This document shows positions 1 through 5,048 of a stretch of DNA of 6,671 nt, piece after piece. The notes beneath the pieces are model-generated. The model was not told the DNA's origin. It worked only from the letters and a program-made list of their open reading frames with translations, and did not search any database. Origin of the DNA: Kordiimonadaceae bacterium (lineage in GTDB: Bacteria > Pseudomonadota > Alphaproteobacteria > Sphingomonadales > Kordiimonadaceae); assembly GCA_016763495.1 (NCBI GenBank), contig JAESTR010000110.1, positions 1-6,671 on the forward strand, given 5' to 3'. How positions within the stretch are numbered: position 1 is the stretch's first letter; each line of letters starts with the position of its first letter. The position numbers were made by a program, and so were the translations under genes.

Positions 1-1573
1 AAGCGACGGTGGCATCCACCGCATCCATAAGGTCATTATAATCCTGTGCCGGGTATGTATGGTGGATAAGGTTGCCATAATCTTCACCGTACGACGAGCT
101 GCCGCGCGGATTAACAAAAAGCACCATATATCCTGCGGCTGCATAATATTGCCCTTCAGCACTAAAGTGAGGGCCGTAAGCCGCGTGCGGACCGCCGTGA
201 ATTTCAAGTATCAACGGGTATTGCATCCCGGCTTCATAACCTGCGGGCTTAAGCATCCATGCCTGTATCGGCCTACCATCCAAACTTGACGCTATACTCA
301 TGTCTTCAATAGTGCCCATTGACTTGTTACCAAGCAGATCATCATTCAAGTGCGTCAATTGCACCGTGCGACCGATACGGTCTACCACTGCCAAATCTGC
401 AGGGCGTGCAACGCTTGACTGAGTGAAAACCATGCGCCCATCTGGTGCAGCACGAAAGCTCCCGCTGGTGTAAGGCCTGCCAAGAGATTCACCCCCCAGC
501 TTATTGCTAATGACCCGTGAACCACCTGACAAACTAGCATAAGCCACCAAACGCTTGCCTGCATCGTCATACGAATAATAGAGACCTTTCCCGTCAGCTG
601 CCCATTGTACATCATCAATACTGCGGTCTAAATCAGGGGTAAGGGGCCGCTTGTCAGACCCATCAACAGCCATCACATAAAGCTGGCTTTCTTGGTGAGA
701 CAACTCCCTGTCATCAAAGCCAACATACGCAATAAGGCTGCCATCTGGTGAAACCTGAGGGCTGCTGTCTGGCCCCACCCGATCAGTCAGTCGCGTCAAG
801 TCACCACTGACTATATTCGCAGCGTAAATATCACTTTCAATAGGGTTTAAGCGCCAATTTTCGTTCAGATTGGCAGAAAAGATCACTGAGCTAGAATCGC
901 TCAGCCAGCCAATAGTCCCCCTATGATTGAACGCACCATCTGTAATCTGGCGGGGGGTGCCACCGTCAGCGGGTACTACAAACACATGAGAATATCCAGA
1001 TGGTAACAAGCCCGGGCGGCCATCAGATCGGTAGGTAACTTGATCTACTACAGCTGCATTCTCGGCCCATTTAGCCCCTTTTGGCTTCTTTGGCAGTGAA
1101 TATAGCGATGCCGGCTTTGTAGGTACAAACATCATGAAGGCAATTGTTTTTCCGTCGGGTGACCAGCTTAACTGTGACGGTGAAAATTGCACATCAGTCA
1201 CTCGGGCGGTTTGCCCTGTATCAAGCCACTGCACATATAATTGTGTTTTTCCTTCAACCGACGATACATACGCCATACGTGTACCGTCTGGGGAGAAACG
1301 GGGCATGCTATAATGCGCTTTTCCAGACAATACCGGCCTGTGATTAGTGCCGTCCAAATCAACAGACCATATATTGGTCCGTTGGCTGTCTGACATAATG
1401 TCCATGCTTTTACGCTCATAAACAACAGACGTGCCACTCGGGGCAATACGCGGGCTTGTGGCATATTCTAACTGGAATATATCTGTTGCTGTGAATTTCT
1501 CGTCTGCACCCTGTGCTGCGGTTAGCCCGCTGAACAGTATCAAGCCGCCTGCAATATATAATGTATATTTCAC
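1..1573 (-). CDS. S9-family serine peptidase (DPP IV / acylaminoacyl-peptidase type), exported, C-terminus cut by window edge
   Basis: Reading the minus strand from a GTG at 1573 gives 524 codons with no stop up to the left edge. Residues 1-23 form a signal peptide (MKYTLYIAGG, hydrophobic core, then TAAQGADE), so the enzyme is probably periplasmic or envelope-bound. Residues ~25-430 form a beta-propeller with repeated PD40-type blades: RFSPDGTRMAYVS (92-104), SWSPDGKTIAF (136-146), VSPDGSLIAYVG (274-285), AADGKGLYY (325-333) and AAPDGRMVF (375-383). The alpha/beta-hydrolase domain begins near 430, with the oxyanion motif EIHGGPH (457-463) and NPRGSSSYGEDYG (488-500), both typical of S9 peptidases. 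The family is usually about 650-700 residues, so some 150 residues are missing, including the nucleophile Ser (GxSxGG), Asp and His. Catalytic competence therefore cannot be judged here. Family members cleave short peptides, often as dipeptidyl or acylaminoacyl peptidases; the exact specificity is not visible. The GTG start is chosen because it has a strong ribosome binding site and begins the signal peptide. Confidence 0.93.
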   Translation of the reverse strand, partial: MKYTLYIAGGLILFSGLTAAQGADEKFTATDIFQLEYATSPRIAPSGTSVVYERKSMDIMSDSQRTNIWSVDLDGTNHRPVLSGKAHYSMPRFSPDGTRMAYVSSVEGKTQLYVQWLDTGQTARVTDVQFSPSQLSWSPDGKTIAFMMFVPTKPASLYSLPKKPKGAKWAENAAVVDQVTYRSDGRPGLLPSGYSHVFVVPADGGTPRQITDGAFNHRGTIGWLSDSSSVIFSANLNENWRLNPIESDIYAANIVSGDLTRLTDRVGPDSSPQVSPDGSLIAYVGFDDRELSHQESQLYVMAVDGSDKRPLTPDLDRSIDDVQWAADGKGLYYSYDDAGKRLVAYASLSGGSRVISNKLGGESLGRPYTSGSFRAAPDGRMVFTQSSVARPADLAVVDRIGRTVQLTHLNDDLLGNKSMGTIEDMSIASSLDGRPIQAWMLKPAGYEAGMQYPLILEIHGGPHAAYGPHFSAEGQYYAAAGYMVLFVNPRGSSSYGEDYGNLIHHTYPAQDYNDLMDAVDATVA

Positions 1574-1587
1574 TGGTTATCCTCCCC
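1574..1587 (-). promoter_or_regulatory. Ribosome binding site of the S9 peptidase
   Basis: On the minus strand GGGGAGG (1587-1581) lies 7 bases before the GTG at 1573. It is a near-perfect Shine-Dalgarno match and decides the GTG start, since no ATG at the head of the signal peptide competes with it. Confidence 0.8.
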
Positions 1588-1601
1588 TATTTTATGAATG
1601 C

Positions 1602-1630
1602 AAATTAGCAGAGCAATAGCCAACCCACAA
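1602..1630 (-). promoter_or_regulatory. Weak candidate sigma-70-type promoter for the S9 peptidase
   Basis: Reading the minus strand, TTGTGG (1630-1625) and TAATTT (1607-1602) are separated by 17 bases, and the GTG start lies about 29 bases beyond the -10 box. The -35 box fits poorly (TTG plus little else), so this is only the best-placed candidate in the short intergenic region. Confidence 0.2.
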
Positions 1631-1680
1631 GAATGAAACCTCCTGCTTATTTCTGCACGATGCTTTTGTTTAAGATAGCG

Positions 1681-1733
1681 TTTTTTTTTGACAGTCCTAT
1701 ATTAGTGCTGAGCAGGCACACCAAACCTAAGGA
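1681..1733 (+). promoter_or_regulatory. Leader of the EAL gene: T9 run, isolated TTGACA, 15-bp dyad, Shine-Dalgarno
   Basis: A run of nine T (1681-1689) runs into a consensus TTGACA (1688-1693). No acceptable -10 hexamer follows at 16-18 bases, so I do not call a sigma-70 promoter. TATATT (1698-1703) is -10-like but has no -35 at the right distance. An imperfect dyad, GTGC-tgagcag-GCAC (1705-1719), follows and could be an operator half-site pair or a small 5'UTR hairpin. AAGGA (1729-1733) lies 5 bases before the ATG at 1739 and supports that start. Confidence 0.35.
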
Positions 1734-1738
1734 TCGGC

Positions 1739-3343
1739 ATGACAGGGGTTTTAAAAGAACTTAAAAAGGAGCGGGAACGCTTTGTCGCCTTTGCTTTTGC
1801 CGCAGCTGAAATTTTTCTAGAAGTTGGACCTGACGGTCAAATCTTATATGAAGGAGGAGCAGCTGAACGCATTGGGCGTAACAAGAATACCCCCCTTGTT
1901 GGGCAAAATATCAACGATATTTTAGACCCAGACGACCAGCAAATCTATTCAGCTCTTTCACATCATTTGAAACACAAAGGCCGCATTGGCCCTATCCCGC
2001 TACGTTTTATGTCTGAAGGAAACCGAAGCATAGCGCTGCGTGCCTTTGCGCTTGGTATGCCCGGTGACAATGACCGTATTTTCCTGGCTCTCCGTGCAGC
2101 ACCTCTTGGCGCTGGAGGCTTCAGTGATACTAACGAGGAAACGGGCCTTTTGTCTCAAGATGCCTTTTTGGCATTGGCAGCTGAAACCATGGCGGACAAA
2201 ACCAACAGCAACATTTATGTAACGGCCGTTGAAGTTGACGGCCTGAAAGAAGCACAGGAAAAATTCGGCCCTAAATATATGCGCCAACTTTTAGCCCAAG
2301 TTGCAGCACATTTGAAAACTGTGTCGGTAGACGGCCAAACAGCGGGGCAAATTGGTGAGAAACACTTTGCTTTCTTACACCGGACCAAAGCTGATGGCCA
2401 GCAACTGAATGCTAGCTTGCAAAAGCTAGATAAAAATATTTCGCTTAAAACCACATATTCTACAGTTGCATCTGGTGGCTCTGATGTGTCTGAGGACCAG
2501 ATTTTACGCACACTGTCATACATGTTAAATAAATTCTGCAAGAATCCTGGCTCCATGAATTTTGATACGCTTAGCGAAGCGTTTGAAGAAATGGCTACTG
2601 AAACTCAGCGCCGAGTATCAGAAATGCATACCATGACAGAAACGGGAAATTTCAAAATCGCGTTTCAGCCTGTGGTGTCCCTTCAAGGGGGGGACATCCA
2701 TCACAATGAAATATTGAGTAGATTTGATGATGACGGCGAACAACGCTCTCCGCTCGAAGTTATAAAATTTGCTGAAGATGTGGGCATTATTGAGGAGTTT
2801 GATATTGCTCTTTGCAAAAAAGCCATCGACTATGTGCGAAAATTGAAAAAACTAGGCACCCCGTTAACACTTGGTGTCAATTTATCAGGCCGAACATTGG
2901 ACAGCGGGCGTTTTACAAGCGCGTTAGTTAGCACGTTGAAGGAAGCCCGTGATATTTCTCGTTCCATTTTACTGGAATTGACAGATACCGCAGCAGTGGG
3001 AAACCTGGAGCAAGTGGAAGCCATACTGAATGACCTTAAGTCTGTTGGATACCAAATTTGTCTTGGTGATTTCGGAGCAGGCGCGGCAGGCTATCAGTAT
3101 CTACGTTCGTTCAATGTTGATTATGTAAAAATCTCAGGCAGCTATGTGACGGAAATGACGCAAGATGGTTATAAACCGACATTCTTGCTGTCTATGGTCA
3201 AACTCTGTAACGATCTAAACATCAAGACGATCGGTGGCCATGTAGAAACAAAGTTTCAAAGCGACTTACTGCGTTCGTTGGGTGTTGATTACGCCCAAGG
3301 CTATTATTTTGGCAGACCGGAGTTTAACCCAAAAACTAATTGA
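1739..3343 (+). CDS. PAS-like / degenerate GGDEF / degenerate EAL protein (probable c-di-GMP-binding regulator)
   Basis: This 534-residue soluble protein has no signal peptide or membrane segment. Residues ~15-125 look like a PAS sensor domain (FLEVGPDGQILY, then VGQNINDILDPDD). Residues ~135-275 have a GGDEF fold in which the signature is replaced by GEKHF (206-210), so diguanylate cyclase activity is very unlikely. A helical linker (276-302) leads to an EAL domain (~303-530). By fixed spacing to the well-studied phosphodiesterase RocR, several key positions are kept: E324 (EIL motif), N381 (VNLSG), E413 (ELT), D444, K464, E503 and Q520. Three are changed: the first Asp of DDFG is G443, the Asp of KID is S466, and the first Glu of AEGVE is G500 (GGHVE). 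Losing two metal or active-site acids suggests weak or no c-di-GMP hydrolysis, while nucleotide binding may survive. It is divergent from the S9 peptidase. The start is supported by AAGGA 5 bases upstream. The domain calls are firm; the loss of activity is inference. Confidence 0.95.
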   Translation: MTGVLKELKKERERFVAFAFAAAEIFLEVGPDGQILYEGGAAERIGRNKNTPLVGQNINDILDPDDQQIYSALSHHLKHKGRIGPIPLRFMSEGNRSIALRAFALGMPGDNDRIFLALRAAPLGAGGFSDTNEETGLLSQDAFLALAAETMADKTNSNIYVTAVEVDGLKEAQEKFGPKYMRQLLAQVAAHLKTVSVDGQTAGQIGEKHFAFLHRTKADGQQLNASLQKLDKNISLKTTYSTVASGGSDVSEDQILRTLSYMLNKFCKNPGSMNFDTLSEAFEEMATETQRRVSEMHTMTETGNFKIAFQPVVSLQGGDIHHNEILSRFDDDGEQRSPLEVIKFAEDVGIIEEFDIALCKKAIDYVRKLKKLGTPLTLGVNLSGRTLDSGRFTSALVSTLKEARDISRSILLELTDTAAVGNLEQVEAILNDLKSVGYQICLGDFGAGAAGYQYLRSFNVDYVKISGSYVTEMTQDGYKPTFLLSMVKLCNDLNIKTIGGHVETKFQSDLLRSLGVDYAQGYYFGRPEFNPKTN

Positions 3344-3358
3344 CACCTCCACCAGTAT

Positions 3359-3387
3359 TTAAAACACCATTTGGCGTTTATTATAAT
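3359..3387 (+). promoter_or_regulatory. Candidate sigma-70-type promoter for the small membrane protein
   Basis: TTAAAA (3359-3364, 4 of 6 matches to TTGACA) and a perfect TATAAT (3382-3387) are separated by 17 bases. Transcription would start near 3394, about 60 bases before the ATG at 3456. This suggests the small gene can be expressed independently of the EAL gene ending at 3343. Confidence 0.4.
3361..3379 (+). terminator. Weak hairpin after the EAL gene
   Basis: AAACACC and GGCGTTT can pair with one A-C mismatch around a small loop, followed by an AT-rich stretch without a real T run. It sits 18 bases after the EAL stop codon. It overlaps the promoter candidate for the next gene, so it is a poor terminator at best. 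Confidence 0.15.
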
Positions 3388-3455
3388 ACTTGTAAGTCAA
3401 CGCTTTCTCGCCGATATGATTTCTCACATAACCTTACAATCTTGAGTATGCGACT

Positions 3456-3668
3456 ATGTCTGCCCTTCACACCTTCATAGGTTTAGTTATCTGCGCTACC
3501 CTGTGGGCATTCATTGGTTGGCGAGAGAAAAGGCGTCAATTAGGCACAGTGCCATTTATGTCCGCACATACATTACAATTTATGCTGCTGATAATTTTCT
3601 TCGTATTTGGTGCGCATCTATTTTCAACCCTGACAGGCATTACATGGGAATCACCTTTCCGCCGGTGA
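3456..3668 (+). CDS. Small two-helix membrane protein, unknown function
   Basis: The 70-residue product has a hydrophobic segment at residues ~5-21 (FIGLVICATLWAFIGW), a short basic loop (REKRRQLG, 23-30), a second hydrophobic segment at ~40-60 and a tail ending LTGITWESPFRR. The positive loop suggests a hairpin with both ends outside and the loop in the cytoplasm. The pattern W-x-x-R-E-K-R-R-x-L-G, then a second helix and a C-terminal LTG motif, resembles small uncharacterised proteins I recall from alphaproteobacteria; that is memory of style, not a search. The Shine-Dalgarno match is weak (TGAG at 3443-3446, 9 bases upstream). It is real rather than spurious because of its well-formed two-helix topology, the promoter candidate upstream and the lack of any better frame here. 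It is convergent with the gene at 3709-4560. Confidence 0.65.
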   Translation: MSALHTFIGLVICATLWAFIGWREKRRQLGTVPFMSAHTLQFMLLIIFFVFGAHLFSTLTGITWESPFRR

Positions 3669-3673
3669 TCATC

Positions 3674-3692
3674 AGCCTGTCTTAAGCAGGCT
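3674..3692. terminator. Hairpin between convergent genes
   Basis: AGCCTG (3674-3679) and CAGGCT (3687-3692) form a perfect 6-bp stem with a 7-base loop. It lies 5 bases after the stop of the small membrane gene and 16 bases after the stop of the opposing gene. Neither strand has a T run after the stem, so it may act as a weak shared terminator or an RNA 3'-end stabiliser rather than a classic intrinsic terminator. Confidence 0.35.
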
Positions 3693-3708
3693 AGGTGCCA
3701 TTAAAGAT

Positions 3709-4560
3709 TTACTCGAATCTTTCATCGGCTTCTTCACCTGGACTACGCAATGAAAAAGAAGCCTCAAAAGCACGTATGCCCACCCGGGCATAAACAAGCG
3801 CCCAAAACATGGACTTGAAAAAACGCCGTTTTCCTTTTTTGCCTACCGCTATCAAAACGCCACTTGGGTGCCGGTGGATATATTTGGCAACTTCTGTGCT
3901 TTCTGCCAGCATTTGATCTTTTGTTACACTCGTCGGGCTGACCCGGTGTTTTCTCATTGGCTTGAAACGCGAACGTGGTTTCCGCCCTACTTTTGAGCGC
4001 CAAACCTTTAGCCAGACTAAAAAGCCCACAATAGCAGCAGCCAAAATCATCACAAACATGCCTAGCAAATAAAGATAGTCATATTCACTGCCAAGCTCAA
4101 ACCTGACAGCAGTGTCATCTAACGCTTGATCAATTGTAAGGGTGGAATCTTGGTCCAATTCGCCTTCAGACCCAAAGCTATAAATGATGGCATCACGGCG
4201 ATCGAGCCCCGACAACATCCCGTTACCGCCATATACAGAAACAAAACCGTTGGAGGCAACAGTGACGCCATACAGCGAATCACCGCTGCATTTAACTTTC
4301 AAATCAGTGAGGTTTGGCCTGAGGGAAAACACTTGATAGTCGGTAACACGCACGCACCGATAGCGAAAAACAGATATGATCCCCCGGACCTTTAGGGCTA
4401 TGGATGCTTCGGGGGAGCCACGGTTGATGCCGCTGTATATATCTAGCGCCAACTGGCGGGGGTCTACTTCACCGCTCTGCGAGACAGCTTGCTGAGAGAA
4501 TACCACCAAACATATTGGCAGTAGTACATTCCGTAGGCACATTAGCACCGAAAATCGCAT
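3709..4560 (-). CDS. Exported single-pass membrane protein with basic cytoplasmic tail, unknown function
   Basis: I do not recognise this 283-residue protein. Residues 1-28 look like a signal peptide (hydrophobic LLPICLVVFS, then QAVSQSG). Residues ~29-160 would be a periplasmic domain with two cysteines, C69 and C91, which may form a disulfide, and a glycine-rich SVYGGNGMLSG (108-118). A strong membrane segment spans ~162-184. The tail (185-283) is very basic at first (KVWRSKVGRKPRSRFKPMRKHR) and then ends in a predicted folded piece, with IHRHPSGVLIAVGKKGKRRFF (228-248) and FWALVYARVGIRAFEASF (252-269). The layout, outside domain plus helix plus cytoplasmic tail, would suit a sensor or scaffold, but no enzymatic or signalling motif is visible. 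The ATG at 4560 has only a weak GGGG (4570-4567) upstream; M7 would also give a clean signal peptide. A good promoter lies just upstream. Confidence 0.78.
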   Translation of the reverse strand: MRFSVLMCLRNVLLPICLVVFSQQAVSQSGEVDPRQLALDIYSGINRGSPEASIALKVRGIISVFRYRCVRVTDYQVFSLRPNLTDLKVKCSGDSLYGVTVASNGFVSVYGGNGMLSGLDRRDAIIYSFGSEGELDQDSTLTIDQALDDTAVRFELGSEYDYLYLLGMFVMILAAAIVGFLVWLKVWRSKVGRKPRSRFKPMRKHRVSPTSVTKDQMLAESTEVAKYIHRHPSGVLIAVGKKGKRRFFKSMFWALVYARVGIRAFEASFSLRSPGEEADERFE

Positions 4561-4589
4561 AAGAAACCCCGTAGCTTTTCTAAGACTCT

Positions 4590-4618
4590 ATTAGAAAACA
4601 ACTTTTACCCGGTTGCAA
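4590..4618 (-). promoter_or_regulatory. Candidate sigma-70-type promoter for the membrane protein gene
   Basis: On the minus strand TTGCAA (4618-4613, 4 of 6 matches) and TCTAAT (4595-4590, 5 of 6 matches) are separated by exactly 17 bases. The expected start is near 4583, giving a leader of about 23 bases before the ATG at 4560. The spacing and position make this the best promoter in the window. Confidence 0.5.
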
Positions 4619-4773
4619 CAAGGAAATGATAGGTACGGCTGGCTGGCAGTTTTATAATCTGTACTCGTATTGTGAGGCTCAGGCGCATAAACAAAATATT
4701 TGGCGCAAGTACACAGATTCAAACTGAAATTTTCGAATAATTTTAACGGGAGGATCCACTGTGATGCGCTCAT

Positions 4774-4815
4774 AAGAAAGCGGAACCGCAATCGGGGGAG
4801 GACATGCGGTTCCGC
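4774..4815 (-). terminator. Strong hairpin with U-rich tail and anti-SD loop; intrinsic terminator, possibly of a small RNA
   Basis: On the minus strand GCGGAACCGCA (4815-4805) pairs perfectly over 11 bp with TGCGGTTCCGC (4790-4780), followed at once by TTTCTT (4779-4774), a reasonable intrinsic-terminator tail. The 14-base loop (4804-4791) contains TCCTCCCCC, complementary to Shine-Dalgarno sequences. Transcripts reaching it could be lepA read-through (233 bases past the lepA stop) or a separate small RNA starting within the intergenic region. On the plus strand the stem has no T run, so orientation favours the minus strand. Confidence 0.55.
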
Positions 4816-4911
4816 GGTGACACAGTCAGATCAAGGGAGCTATTAGGCTGTATCAGCATCTTCTTTATACGTTGGGGGGCGTTAACAACCGGTAAACAAG
4901 CATGCTTTATT
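4774..4911 (-). ncRNA. Possible small RNA ending in the anti-SD hairpin
   Basis: This is a hypothesis. A weak promoter candidate (TTTACA at 4947-4942, 18-base spacer, CATAAA at 4923-4918, minus strand) would start a transcript near 4911 that ends at the 4774-4815 terminator, about 135-140 bases long. The terminal loop exposes TCCTCCCCC. Known alphaproteobacterial small RNAs carry similar CU-rich anti-SD loops, which is the main reason to suspect one here. The promoter is poor, and a processed lepA 3'UTR fragment is an equal alternative. Confidence 0.25.
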
Positions 4912-4912
4912 G

Positions 4913-4930
4913 CAATTTTTATGAAAATTG
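4913..4930. repeat. AT-rich inverted repeat
   Basis: CAATTTT (4913-4919) and AAAATTG (4924-4930) form a perfect 7-bp stem around TATG. It is AT-rich and thermally weak. No obvious function; it overlaps the weak small-RNA promoter candidate and could equally be a regulator site. Confidence 0.35.
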
Positions 4931-4945
4931 TTTGAACTTTTTGTA

Positions 4946-4969
4946 AAAGCCTTGCTTAGCAACAGCTTT
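4946..4969. repeat. Interrupted inverted repeat downstream of lepA
   Basis: AAAGC (4946-4950) pairs with GCTTT (4965-4969) and TTGC (4952-4955) with GCAA (4959-4962), with a 1/2-base internal loop and a TTA loop. On the minus strand the last arm reads GCTTTT, so it could help end or protect the lepA transcript 3' end. Confidence 0.35.
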
Positions 4970-4974
4970 AGGGC

Positions 4975-5010
4975 AAAAAAAGTATGGCTGCGGATCCGCC
5001 CAAACACCAT
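4975..5010 (-). terminator. Weak candidate lepA terminator (T7 tract)
   Basis: On the minus strand ATGG (5010-5007) can pair with CCAT (4987-4984) around a GC-rich core, GCGGATCCGC (4999-4990), and a run of seven T (4981-4975) follows two bases later. It begins 39 bases after the lepA stop. The T run is good but the stem is short and interrupted, so efficiency is doubtful. Confidence 0.35.
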
Positions 5011-5048
5011 GTTAGGGCGAGTTTGCAACCTTGAATTTCGTGAATTTT

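Larger units (their letters stand above)
4619..5048. other. Intergenic region without a supportable protein gene; hairpin cluster
   Basis: This stretch between lepA and the membrane protein gene contains no convincing coding frame. It is AT-rich near 4910-4950 and holds four inverted repeats: 4780-4815 (11-bp stem), 4913-4930 (7-bp AT stem), 4946-4969 (5+4 bp stem) and 4984-5010 (next to a T7 run on the minus strand). It also holds short palindromes such as AAGCATGCTT (4898-4907). The density of structure and lack of coding fit a long 3' region of lepA or an independent small RNA. Confidence 0.6.

Noticed and set aside
382..618. Minus-strand 78-codon frame within the peptidase gene
   Set aside because: It lies in another frame of the continuous S9 peptidase reading, which has clear propeller repeats and the HGGPH motif.
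2215..2556. 113-codon minus-strand frame opposite the EAL gene
   Set aside because: It is fully opposite a strongly supported coding region and has no ribosome binding site or recognisable domain.
4591..4791. 66-codon minus-strand frame inside the intergenic region
   Set aside because: Its only long start is a TTG inside the right arm of the 11-bp hairpin, with no ribosome binding site. It runs through the promoter of the downstream gene, and the product has no recognisable features.
4780..4815. Possible mobile-element terminal repeat
   Set aside because: The two arms are only 14 bases apart with no transposase or target duplication, and a T-rich tail follows on one strand, so an RNA hairpin explains it better.
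4882..4896. CtrA-like site, TTAA-N7-TAAA
   Set aside because: One half departs from the TTAA-N7-TTAA consensus, it sits in AT-rich DNA away from any gene start, and such matches are expected by chance.
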